Origin: Xylaria sp. FL1777
Lineage: Eukaryota > Ascomycota > Sordariomycetes > Xylariales > Xylariaceae
Length of the DNA stretch: 64,000 bases
Assembly (NCBI GenBank): GCA_022578965.1
Contig: MU400572.1
Location: forward strand, 124,001-188,000
Direction of reading: 5' to 3'
The translations under genes and the position numbers were made by a program. Positions within the stretch are counted from its first letter, which is position 1, and the number at the start of each line of letters is the position of its first letter. Below, piece by piece: positions 1 to 9,789 of the stretch. The notes under the pieces were generated by a model that saw only the letters and a program-made list of their open reading frames with translations, was not told the origin of the DNA and did not search any database.

Positions 1-712
1 ATCCGATATCGAACTTGCGCTTTCTTGTGGCTCAAAGCCGAAATTCTCTTCCGAGGATGTGCCTCGCCATCTTGTCCTTACCGATTCCAGGGGCTGTCCA
101 GAACCTCCCAAAGCTGGAGAAGCTGAGCTGGCCGAGTCAATTCTGTATCAATCTGTAAGCCCAGAGCTCAGCGAGGTAGTTCTTGATATTCTTCGTTTTT
201 CATGTATACTTGACCAGGCAAGCCGCGCACATAAGCTAGATTCGGTAGCTTATCAGTGCACACTCTTCTATGTCGGTTACCGACTTCTGGAAATAAAACC
301 TCGCCACTGCGGTTCGGGAGCCGGTACAAGTCTCGACACTTTGGTGCATTTAGCCATGATTGGATTTCTGAACACATTCTGTTTTGGCGTCGGTCGCAAA
401 ATCATGATATTTCCCTTCGTGGTGGAACGGTTTAGATCAATAGCTCAGACCATCAGCGAAGATAACGCACCCCGACTAATGGTAGTCTTCTGGGCACTCC
501 TTATGGGAAAAGTTTCAGCACTCACGCGGGACGACGATTCCTGGCTTGTCCCAAAATTGAAGACACTTGCCGGTGCGTTGGGGCTTCGTACTTGGCCCCA
601 AGTAAGCCGTGCACTTCGCGCGTTTCCATGGGTCGAGGCCGCGCACGGAGCAAAAGGACAGGAATTCTGGGATACAAAGCTTGCGCAAGCTGTCCCCTTA
701 GACCCTATCTGA
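1..712 (+). CDS. Fungal transcription-factor-like protein, C-terminal part (5' end outside window)
   Basis: The reading frame is open from base 2 to the TGA at 710-712, so this is the 3' part of a gene that begins before the window. The codon at 59 is GTG and is not a start. About 236 residues are visible. They are helical and mildly hydrophobic, with stretches such as LSEVVLDILRFSCILDQ, LVHLAMIGFLNTFCFG and a closing segment rich in Trp and Leu. This pattern resembles the C-terminal 'fungal specific transcription factor' domain found behind Zn2Cys6 binuclear clusters. The DNA-binding part is not in the window, so the assignment rests only on that resemblance. A tRNA gene lies about 310 bp downstream on the same strand. 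The product could instead be a fungal orphan with a similar helical fold. Confidence 0.55.
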   Translation, partial: SDIELALSCGSKPKFSSEDVPRHLVLTDSRGCPEPPKAGEAELAESILYQSVSPELSEVVLDILRFSCILDQASRAHKLDSVAYQCTLFYVGYRLLEIKPRHCGSGAGTSLDTLVHLAMIGFLNTFCFGVGRKIMIFPFVVERFRSIAQTISEDNAPRLMVVFWALLMGKVSALTRDDDSWLVPKLKTLAGALGLRTWPQVSRALRAFPWVEAAHGAKGQEFWDTKLAQAVPLDPI

Positions 713-1021
713 TAGACATCCTGTGACTTTAAATGAAGCCAGAAGATGTAAATCAATAGCCTCTCGAAATGTTGAATGCAGCGCAAACATTCGTTGAGTT
801 CCAACCATATCTTGTAACCATTTCTAAATGTCCGACATACTATCCAACATTCAATGATTGGCTGGATAGCCTAATAGTCTAGCCGTCTATGCTGTAATCA
901 TTTCCAGACAGCAGAATAGCTCATCACCAACAATCAATTTAGTTTACCATGTCGGCTATAAGTAATCTCCTAGCAGCGACAAAAGTCGTACCTTCCAATA
1001 ACTGTCCTGGACGTCGACATT
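713..1021. other. Intergenic spacer between the partial gene and tRNA-Pro
   Basis: I see no coding exon here. It should hold the 3' untranslated region of the upstream gene and the short 5' flank of the tRNA gene. Confidence 0.6.
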
Positions 1022-1119
1022 GGCTCAATGGTCTAGTGGTATGATTCCTGCTTCGGGTCGCACCCTTCCATCTTACGTGGGAATGCAGGAGGCCCCGGGT
1101 TCGAATCCCGGTTGAGCCC
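1022..1119 (+). tRNA. tRNA-Pro (anticodon CGG) with an intron
   Basis: Acceptor strands GGCTCAA (1022-1028) and TTGAGCC (1112-1118) pair perfectly, followed by discriminator C1119. The internal promoter is complete: an A-box at 1029-1039 (TGGTCTAGTGG) and a B-box at 1098-1108 (GGTTCGAATCC). The anticodon stem CCTGC (1047-1051) pairs with GCAGG (1085-1089), and the loop reads TTCGGGT, giving anticodon CGG (1054-1056), which decodes CCG proline codons. A 26-nt intron at about 1058-1083 lies after the base 3' of the anticodon, the canonical nuclear position 37/38. The mature tRNA would be 72 nt. A TTTTT tract at 1124-1128 follows. Confidence 0.95.
1058..1083 (+). other. tRNA-Pro intron
   Basis: This 26-nt insertion interrupts the anticodon loop directly after G1057 and restores a seven-base loop when removed. 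A T lies at both ends, so the exact boundary can shift by one base. It is the kind removed by the tRNA splicing endonuclease. Confidence 0.85.
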
Positions 1120-1123
1120 CAAA

Positions 1124-1128
1124 TTTTT
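1124..1128 (+). terminator. Pol III T-tract terminator of tRNA-Pro
   Basis: Five consecutive T residues start five bases after the last tRNA base, the usual RNA polymerase III termination signal. Confidence 0.8.
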
Positions 1129-1620
1129 GCCGTGTTTTAAACTCGATCAGCTAGATAGCTTTTCTACGTCTGTGTTTAGCGTTTAGCTTAGTGTGTATTA
1201 GCAACTAGTGCGCAGACTAATAATTAACCTAATCGCTCAGCTAATGTTTCAGTTAACTTATAGCTTACTTATAGTTAACCTAAAGGGAAGTTCATGATTT
1301 ATAACTTCAAAGTTGTTAATTCTAACTCTAGAAGAGAGTGTGATATACTTGGACTGCGTTACAATATATCGAGTACAAGCAAGTTTGTTCGCCTATGGGA
1401 TTATCATAGCATCATCGCCAACATACACAGAGGAGAGACTATAAGCCGTATTAACAATAAAATCCCACGAAACGCAGGTGCGAAGTCTATCCATTCTCTT
1501 GGGACCAGACTTCTACAGGGTGCCGACATGTCTTTGCACACACAACATCTGCACACTTAAGAAACGCTCTCGCTCAAACCTTCATCCAACTCTGGCGACC
1601 GAGACGGGTGCTAGCATGGA

Positions 1621-1647
1621 ACGGCACGGCACGGCACGGCGCGGCGT
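1621..1647. repeat. 5-bp GGCAC tandem repeat
   Basis: A pentamer ACGGC/GGCAC is repeated about four times and then decays to GCGGCG. It is a short minisatellite with no coding context. Confidence 0.75.
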
Positions 1648-2622
1648 GTAGCTCGGCACAATCCGATACCGCACACGTGTTATAGTTCCAGCCGTAGGCG
1701 CATATTGTATGCAAGTGCGGGCAGCTAAGTGTTTGGCTTGACAACGTTCTCGTCTTGCGAGTGGCGAAGCACTGCTTCTTCTCATAGTCATATCAAAACG
1801 ACTTTCTACACGTAGGAGACATGTGATAGATATCCTTCACATTCGATACTCATACATCCCTCGGACGTCGGTTACAGTATGAAAAGGCCGCCCACGTCAA
1901 AGTCTTATGCTGCAATTTCTCACCTCCTATTTTCCTGTCTGAGGGTTTCTTTTTAGGGGTTGCTAATCTAATCCGCGCATGAGTTCGGATTATACAAACT
2001 GGCGGTTTTCAGCTCGCGCTTGTTAATCGTAGTATGCTAAATTCCCCGGTTAAAGAGGTTCAGACAGTTCAATGTGTTTGGGTAATCTGGCACTTATCAC
2101 CTGCTTAGCCTAGCCCAACTGATCACTCTCTGTAAAAGGCGAGCGCTCGATGACAGTTCTCATTAGGAAGTAATGCTTCCAGTAGAGTTGTAATACGTTG
2201 ACAGCGCTGTTAATCGCAACAGGCAAGGGTCTGAGATCAAGTACTCCGATACTTGATGCACAAGGTAGCGTGGAGCAATTAGGCGTTTCGAATAACGAAG
2301 CAATTTAGCGACATATCTGTTTCAACTATAGCAAGAATATGATCATGGAGGGATCGAAGTTTGCATAGCTCATAGTTAATAACTGATATAGCTCATTCTT
2401 CATTACGTTGTCCGCCTGCGAGTTGCGTAGCAGGCATCATTCATCCTCAGCAAGTATTCATAGCGCCTATGAGTCCCATCGGGTAGTATCAAAGGGGGTT
2501 TTTTAGGAGATAAGGGTAACAAGCCATCATATAATGACGGTTGTCGACCCGAGCTACGTCTTTGATCTTGTTGTCCCCTTAGGATGTTGTAGCTGTCCAC
2601 GATTAGCAAAACGATCCTGGAA

Positions 2623-2653
2623 GCCTGGACGCCTGGACGCCTGGACGCCTGGA
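2623..2653. repeat. 8-bp GCCTGGAC tandem repeat
   Basis: Three exact copies of GCCTGGAC (2623-2630, 2631-2638, 2639-2646) are followed by a partial GCCTGGAAG. The array lies in gene-free sequence. Confidence 0.85.
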
Positions 2654-3760
2654 AGCGTTACTAGCATTTTAGCTGCCAGGAGCTGCTTGGGGTCCCATAT
2701 TCTTAGTATCGGGATTATAGTAATCTCGAGCCAAGCCCCTACTCTGCTCCTTTAATGCGCATAGGGTCAGGCCGAACGTGTAGGCCGTATAGACGAATGA
2801 GTCTATCATTGGATAAGGGGGATGGGATGCGATCCGTTCATTAAAATGATCAGCACAGCGTACCATATAAGGAAAAAAAACTTGCCATGCCTCCGTGTCA
2901 TCATCATTGTAGTCATTGTTTGCTGTACAGCAGCTGCGGGCCACGAGTATTAACTGTTATAGTTGCTGGTAGCCAAGGATACCACTAATGAAACGAGGCT
3001 GTAGCATATGCATCTTGGCTGGCTTAGATCTGTATATATTGTCAATAGATATCATCGTTCCGAATAGGCGTTCCTATTTGTTTTAAGAAGGATATGTGCT
3101 ATTATCGTGAGGTCCTTTAGGGCCGTTTAATGTCTCGGCGTATTCTGTCACCAAGGTGATCAGCAACTCTGCCTCAGGGCGGTTAAGGGCACGGCCCGAT
3201 GGTCCTCGATGCTGATCTGTGCACGTAAATACCCGGACTATTCCTATGGGTTGGATGTATGGAATTCCAGTTACTGTGCCAAGGAGCAGGGCGCCGATCA
3301 TGGTGAAGGACGATTGCCACGGCACATTCTTTTTCGTGATCTAATATAATTGGCCTGAGTGTTACATCTGTTTGAACGGCTGGACTTATAAATTTCCCGT
3401 CTTTGACAACAGTTCGCAGATAACCCCATTGATGAAGAGACAAGAAAAAAACACTATAAGCTCTGGCGCCTCTTGAAACTGTAGCAATATTTTTCAACAC
3501 TCATGACCTATAATAGGAGAGGTGCTCATGACAAGCGTTGAGGAGCTTTTGCCTGGACTGACTGATGGCAGGAACTCGGCTAACACGGGGACGCTGCGTT
3601 CAGCTTCCCATTTTGGTACAGTGACTAGCATAATACTTGAATAGAGTATTAGGTAGTCAAGACATCTGCCTTTTGCTGAGATACACTTAAGTGTCTTTCG
3701 TATAGGCGGTGTAGGTGGTAATCGTGATGATATGAGGTGTGGGTGGATTAATTTGTTTAC

Positions 3761-3800
3761 CTACTTAGGTAAGGTACCTAAAGTACCAAGGCAAGTAAGG
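3761..3800. repeat. AGGTACCT-type palindromic cluster
   Basis: Overlapping short palindromes of the TTAGGTA/GGTACC/ACCTAAAG type. It is one member of a dispersed family listed under findings. Confidence 0.6.
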
Positions 3801-3910
3801 AAAGATACCTATTCCGATACCCGATCATAATCTTGACTGTCGTGTGTGTTTCTGCTGTCTTGGAGTCCATCGCACCTACTACCCAAGGCCCCTAAAGAAT
3901 GCTTTGTAAG

Positions 3911-3954
3911 TACCTACGTAGGTATGTAAGTAGGGACCTACTTAGGTACCTAAG
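3911..3954. repeat. Two perfect 14-bp palindromes
   Basis: TACCTACGTAGGTA (3911-3924) and CTTAGGTACCTAAG (3941-3954) are each perfect 14-bp palindromes separated by 16 bp. They belong to the same dispersed motif family. Confidence 0.8.
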
Positions 3955-4783
3955 CAGACATTTCGATACACACTTTCGGCATTTTCGGCACTTTCGCTTG
4001 TGTTTCCAGTCGTCCAAACTACTGCCGTGAAACGTGATTCAGGCTCGATATGCGCAGTATGTTTATATAAATGATTCTAGGATGTAATATCCTGGCCACG
4101 CCCGAAAGATGACGCTTGGCAGTTTCCTCTTCTTCCCTTAGACTTGTCAATCCGGCCTTTGATGCGTTTAACTGCTACGTGGAGCATTTGCTAGGCATGG
4201 CGGTTAGAGAAGATATCGAATATGGCCACGTTTTCTATTATTGACATATGAAACGGCTTAAACGGCTTTCACGGTCGCAAGCCGACTGCCGGTGGGTAAC
4301 TATCATGAACAAATGGCTCACCTGGTCCGAGTTTCACATCTCCATTCGAACACGATATCGTCGTGTAGAGAGCTACGACGCCTTCGACGACTCGCCCTTG
4401 TCCATGTCCTTGCGCCGGGGTTTCTTCTGTTGCTGGTGTTGGAGTGAATCGGTCTCTGCTGGGCCCTTGAAAGTTTCCCGAGATGATATAAGCTCAGTGC
4501 AATACTGACTAACCTTGCTTAGGCCGTGAGCCGCTTACTTGCTTCCCAGTAGATCCCACTGGGCTGCGAGAATTCCTCGGAGCAGTCGATGGGCCAGCTT
4601 CGTGGTCAACAGATTGTGGTGTTGTGCGATGGGCTGGGCATCGGCCTAAATCGGCCCCACCGCGAGGCGGCTGTACTGGCCACGGCTGCGCAAACTGCCT
4701 ATTTGGGACGTCCAGGGCGCTAGCGCTTCGGGAGGACCCATTCAGCGCCCAGGTAAAACTAATAAGATCATGGATCGATCATT

Positions 4784-4829
4784 CGACCTGCGACCTGCGA
4801 CCTGCGACCTGCGTACTGCGTACTGCGTA
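4784..4829. repeat. 7-bp tandem array, CGACCTG x4 then CGTACTG x2.5
   Basis: Four exact CGACCTG units (4784-4811) are followed by CGTACTG units (4812-4825 and a partial). The second half creates two overlapping copies of TACTGCGTA (4814-4822 and 4821-4829). Confidence 0.9.
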
Positions 4830-5170
4830 TGTCGACCAGTTCGCTCGGGAGCGCTGTGCATTGCGTCTTGACAGCCAACTTCACCATACCATCCCACCTG
4901 GGCACCATCTCTCCAACACTCCAACACTCCAACTCTCCAACTATCTGCTCACCGTGACTTGGAGGCCGAGCGACCGTTGCCCACACCGCCCAAGAAAAAA
5001 AAAACTGTCATCGAGCAGTAATCGCGGCCTCGCTGCCAAGGCCAAGCAGCTGCGTGGCGAGAATCACTGCAGAATCCAGAGAGATTCTCGAGCGGGTCCC
5101 AAATGCCGAAGTACCAAAACGCCGTTCGGCAGCTAAGCCGATGCAACATGATGTTCTAGTGTGAATAGAT

Positions 5171-5192
5171 AGCTTCCCGCAGCTTCCCGCAG
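5171..5192. repeat. 10-bp AGCTTCCCGC duplication
   Basis: AGCTTCCCGC occurs twice back to back (5171-5180 and 5181-5190), followed by a loose GGCCAAG-rich repeat to about 5230. Confidence 0.8.
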
Positions 5193-6640
5193 CGCCTCAC
5201 CATCGGCCAAGCTGGGCCAAGGTCGGCCAAGAGCCGCGCGCTGTCAAACGGCTCTCTGATGGAACACTGCAAATTTCTGATATCTCAAATCCGAAACGCC
5301 ACGGCTGAGCCGTGTGCTAAATCTGGGCGCATACCGTTGCATTGTGCACCGGCCCCATTGGAAATGCCTCCGAGTGGAACTTGTAATGGGTGAACAAGGT
5401 ATACATGTGGCCGTCGAACGCATCGGCTCTCCCTGTCTCCTAGGACAAGGTGCGATCGTATGTATACTACACGACAGGGGCAGTTGATTTCCAGTTTCTA
5501 CACGTGCATCCCACTAGGACTCCCCTGGGCAGCGCTTGGGACGACAATTTAAAACTACCTGGTATATATCTTGCGGCTCATGGTGATCCTCGCATGCCAA
5601 GCTGATAACGAATTGTCTTGGTATGTCTTGGGACGGGTGGCTCATTTTTTACGCTCCTCTTGGCGCCTTGGCACCCTAGCGCCTTGGCAGTGCTTTTTTA
5701 ACGACCTCTGAAATCATCATGCTTTAGAGAATATAGGCGATTGTGACGTGTAAGTTAGCTTTGCCCGCCGTATGTTACCTACCTGATTTTGTTAACAGCT
5801 ATGTTCTAGATCGGATCTTCTGGACGAAAAGGGACTCTCTGGTGCGCCATCCTGCACGTAACCAAACATGTTGTGCTCAAGCCATGGCGCACCTTTCTTC
5901 GCTCTCCCAGATCAAGATCTTTGGTAGTCGGTAACTTCCTGGCGATCACGGGAGTCTGGGATGAGGCAATGCGGAACCTATCTATTCCCAGGCAAGGAGA
6001 ATTCGTCTTGGCTCCGGTTTGGTCCACTCGACTAACCTTACTATGAGGTGATTTGCAAAATCAATATCATTCTCCCCTTGCCAAGATCACGTCTTACACT
6101 TTGGGCATCATTTTGTGCCCACTTCCCAAGTTATCCGTGCTGTCCTCAAACTCCAAAGGTTGAAAATTTTGATTGTATGGCACTGAAAATTTTGCGGCAG
6201 CACATATGCCCAGGAAAAATATTGTGCGGAGAGTATGCACGCCCTCTTGTCTGCGTGTTATCCTCACGGGTCCCCAACGTTGCAATGACTGCTATTGAAA
6301 CATACACGATCGACGAGCACACGAGGTATGAAGGAACCAATTGGGTTTCTATTTCGTGGTTACGCAAGCTGTCGTCCCAGGCCACTGATACTCGCTCGAG
6401 GATCCGCAATACAGTAACTGTGGGACAGGTCGTACGGTTTAGATCATCCCGTGGCTATGGCCGTAGTATACCGGCCTTAGCACTCAAGATCTCCTTCTTC
6501 ATATATATTTCGTAGGTTAGGTTCTTTCATTTTGACCTTCCGGCACTTTATACATTAGAAAACTCTCGCAAAACTATCCTTTTATTTCATTCATTTACAC
6601 CCTCTCTTGATCCTATTTAGTTGATTTGAGAATTTAGTTC

Positions 6641-6661
6641 ATGACAATAAATTATCATTGA
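6641..6661 (+). promoter_or_regulatory. Possible upstream ORF in the transporter 5' leader
   Basis: An ATG at 6641 opens a six-codon frame ending at TGA 6659-6661, 26 bp before the transporter ATG at 6688. If the transcript begins upstream it could lower translation of the main frame. The transcription start is unknown. Confidence 0.3.
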
Positions 6662-6687
6662 TCGTGGGAGATAGGAAACAGGTACAA

Positions 6688-8236
6688 ATGGGAGATTCAT
6701 CTAAATCAACAAGTACCACGGAACATTCAATGACAAGCTCATTTATTCCTTCCGAAGAGTCACCAGGTGGACTACTTCTCCCCATGGTACATGATCCCAA
6801 AGCCAACAGGAGACCTGAAAGTTCCCTCGAAGATGCCCCGACAGCAGTAAACTCTAGACGCCAGAGCTTTGACGTCGATATAGAGAAAAGGGGTACTCAC
6901 GGCGGTATCGACATCTACGACCCGAACCGTCCAAAACTAGGTTTTCGTCAACGCATACATCATTTCACATGGGCCTGGTTTACTTGGCCGATGAGTACAG
7001 GCGGATTGTCTCTTTGTCAGTAACCTTGTTCCTATTATCTTATTGTATGACCTAAAGAAGATATGTCCTAAGTGGTGCATTTATTTATCTTGACCCGACT
7101 ATGATATGGATCTAATGAACCGTGGATTAATTAGCTGACTGTGCGTCTTCATAGTGATCTATGCTCAGCCTTATCAATTCCCTGGTCTACGACAAATAGG
7201 ATTCGCTGTATACGTTACGAATCTCGTCATATTCACAACTCTCGTCGTCTGCATGATTACCCGATTCTGCTTATATCGCGATGATCTACGCAATTCGGTT
7301 ACTCATGCTCGTGAAGGACTTTTCCTCCCCACGTTCTTTTTAGCGCTTGCTACCATCATTACAAGCACAGAGCGCTATATTATGCCGGAAAATGATGTCC
7401 CTCTACGATGGGTAATCCTTAGCGCATTCTGGGGATACCTGCTCGTCACCCTCATACTGGCCGTCGGACAGTACAGCCATTTATTCGCGAAACATAAATT
7501 TGCGCTGCCGACGATGATGCCTACATGGATTTTGCCTATCTTTCCGGTGATGCTGTCCGGGACGATCGCCTCAGTGATTGCTGAATCGCAGCCGGACATT
7601 TCTGCCCTCCCCATTATCGTTGGCGGCCTGGGTGCTCAGGGTTTGGGCATATCAGTGTCTATCCTTATGTACGCACACATGATAGGAAGGCTTATGCAAG
7701 CAGGTAAGTCCGCAAAACCTTCAGAAATCGGCCATCTTCTGGTCATTCTACTGACCTGCTTCACAGAACTGCCAAACAGAGAACATCGACCCGGTCTCTT
7801 CATGAATGTCGGCCCACCAGCCTTTACGGCTCTCGCCTTGATCGGTATGGCAAATGGCTTGCCGGACTCCCTAGACCGGCAACAAGGCGGGACCCTCGAC
7901 GTCAATGTGATCCGTACATTCGCTCTAATCTCTGCCATTTTCCTTTGGGGCTTATCGCTGTGGTGGTTCTGTATTGCAGCTGTTGCCGTGATCAGGTCGC
8001 GGCCCAAATATTTCCATCTCGGCTGGTGGGCTATGGTTTTCCCCAATACAGGTTTTATCCTGGCAACTATTTCCATTGCCAAAGAGTTCCAGAACCCGCA
8101 TGTCTTAAGGTTCACCTCGGCTATTTCGGTGTTACTAGTGCTCATGTATTCCTTCGTACTGGTCTCCCATATCAGGGCATTCATTAAACAGGATATCATG
8201 TACCCTGGGCGTGACGAGGACGTGGAAGATCACTGA
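6688..8236 (+). CDS. TDT-family transporter (SSU1 sulfite pump / Mae1 malate permease-like)
   Basis: Model: 6688-7015, 7155-7703, 7767-8236; 448 residues. The open frame extends upstream only to a TTG, so the ATG at 6688 is used. The first intron (139 nt, donor GTCAGT, branch CTGAC) restores the family run GLSLLIYAQPYQFPG. The second, 63 nt with GTAAGT, is in frame and has no stop. After an 80-residue hydrophilic N-terminus come about ten hydrophobic helices. The regions HHFTWAWFTWPMSTGG and NREHRPGLFMNVGPPAFTALALIG are typical of the tellurite-resistance/dicarboxylate transporter family. These plasma-membrane proteins export sulfite (SSU1) or carry malate and related dicarboxylates (Mae1); the substrate cannot be decided from sequence. 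Length fits the family. Confidence 0.9.
7016..7154 (+). other. Intron 1 of the TDT transporter
   Basis: Donor GTCAGT, branch CTGAC shortly before the acceptor CATAG; phase 1. Splicing joins CTT T with TG ATC to give Leu-Leu-Ile. Confidence 0.85.
7704..7766 (+). other. Intron 2 of the TDT transporter, in-frame and stop-free
   Basis: Donor GTAAGT, branch CTGAC, acceptor CACAG. Its 63 nt length and lack of stops mean that retention would insert 21 residues in the loop before NREHRPG. The spliced form matches the family spacing better. Confidence 0.85.
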
Positions 8237-9389
8237 ATCTGGAGGGATTTACGTTAAAAGGAAGGGAAAATATTCAGTTATTTCGCTCGCTTCTCACCTG
8301 CATAAAATCACTCTTTTGAGTTATGTTTTGTTCTTTCTCTCGCTCATTCATGTTAACTACGATACAAGGGCGGTGCCCATATATTTAGTTCTATCGAACT
8401 GGCAAGCATACAAGCGGTGACCAAAAAATTAGACTTGGGTTGCATTGGATAGGTAGTAAGGAAGAAATCTGGCGTATGGGAAATCATCTAGGCATGAAAC
8501 GTCATTTACAGAAAATAAACATAATTTAGCTGGCATGGCCTGGTGTTAGCGGACGTATAGAGCCCTCCAACTCTACGTCCCCCTTTCATAGTTCCTCTAT
8601 CTCTTACCCCGATATAGCACTGTACGGCACTATATAGCGCAGAGGCCACGGCAGCTCTGAAAAAGTATAACGGCCTGTATAAGACCAGAATAACAACGGC
8701 CAACACTGTAACTAGGCGTAAGGCTTCCGCTTCCTTTTATTTATATCTCGACCATGCACTACTCCCTCGCAAAGACCCAACTTGGTACTATTAGCGCTAC
8801 ACATGCGCCTAGGTTGGGGCCAACGAGGCTATTTTGACTATCACACGCAATTTCAAGTCTCATAGTAGATATAACAAAGATGTAGACCGGCTCCTGCATT
8901 AGATGAGAGAAAAGGGGTAAGCGATCATATACATGTAGTAACTCTCAAGAATCGGTGAATCCTGAATAGGCAATATAAAATTATAAATTGTGAGTAAGTT
9001 AACTTTGTTTTGTTCAAACCCTGCTAACGGGTGTGTATCAGCACATTATTATACTGAATACCTAGCTCAAGAGGGAAACACGGGGAAAACGCTACATATC
9101 TCGGCTAACGTGATCTAGATGCAATGATCTAAAGATACAGCTCATGAATACTTGGCTTTACTAGGCTCTGTAGCAAGGTTAAGCATTAAATATCCCTTGG
9201 TATCTTGGTTGAACCATAGTACTGTCAGAGGGGGTTGTCACGGAGTGAATGGGTAGCCTTACGAAGTCACATAGGTAGATAGGCTAGGGGTTAGTAGCCA
9301 TATTAGGTGTGTAGGTTGGTCAATTGGCCCCTAGGGCTTCCCAATAGCAGTTGGTGGGAATAGCCCATATATACACACCAAGCTCACTA

Positions 9390-9410
9390 TATAGACTCTA
9401 GGGGTCTATA
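9390..9410. repeat. Small inverted repeat TATAGAC/GTCTATA
   Basis: Seven-base arms 9390-9396 and 9404-9410 surround a seven-base loop. It is a possible weak hairpin within AT-rich DNA. Confidence 0.5.
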
Positions 9411-9576
9411 TGTGACTATATCACCTGACAAGCACTTTCAAAAGAGGCTGTAAAGTTAAGTCTACTACCTATACTGCGTATGGAGGTATCGCACTCTATA
9501 CTTGTACTTAGGTACGCCTATACTTAGGTAAGTACATTAAGTACATATATTGTATGTATGGCCTTGCTTATATGAG

Positions 9577-9654
9577 CTTAAGTCCCCAGGACTTAATTCC
9601 ATACAAAGTAAGCAGTATATCTTGTACTTAAGTCCCCGGGACTTGATCCCATAT
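9577..9654. repeat. Diverged 28-bp direct repeat, 50-bp offset
   Basis: CTTAAGTCCCCAGGACTTAA-like sequence at 9577-9604 recurs at 9627-9654. All differences I see are transitions (AGG/GGG, AATT/GATC, AC/AT), as expected from C-to-T decay. Confidence 0.75.
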
Positions 9655-9789
9655 ATCGGAGCACGTCGTAGTATGGTATTTTGCCAAGTATTGCTTGGAT
9701 ACCTCGACTACTTGCGTCTCCGTTCCCTCCTGTGACTGCTCCTATCTTGATATCCACGGCTGCTCTGGCCTCAACCGCGGATGTGAGCT

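Larger units (their letters stand above)
1129..6640. other. Gene-poor 5.5-kb spacer
   Basis: I could not assemble a credible gene here. Open frames are short, lack splice-consistent neighbours and show no recognisable domain. Parts (about 1,130-1,400 and 1,950-2,450) are AT-rich with many TTAA, TTAG and TAAC strings, which could reflect repeat-induced point mutation of an old repeat, but no parent element is visible. The segment 4,600-5,250 is more GC-rich and holds short tandem arrays. AGGTACCT-type clusters occur at 3,760-3,800 and 3,905-3,955. Confidence 0.6.
8237..9789. other. Intergenic spacer with decayed repeats
   Basis: No coding exon is supported. It contains a degenerate 28-bp direct repeat (9577-9654), a small inverted repeat (9390-9410), several TAAGTAC/GTACTTA motifs near 9500-9545 and one TACTGCGTA copy at 9472-9480. 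It separates two convergent genes. Confidence 0.6.

Noticed and set aside
2403..3500. Cluster of minus-strand frames that might be a decayed gene
   Set aside because: Neighbouring frames cannot be joined by plausible splice sites and none shows a recognisable domain.
4624..5136. 170-codon open frame on the plus strand
   Set aside because: It runs through heptamer and CTCCAAC-type tandem repeats, starts at a poor context and has no family-like sequence; the openness is a repeat artefact.
6048..6515. 155-codon plus-strand frame before the transporter
   Set aside because: No domain, unnatural composition, no splice link to the transporter; probably promoter DNA.
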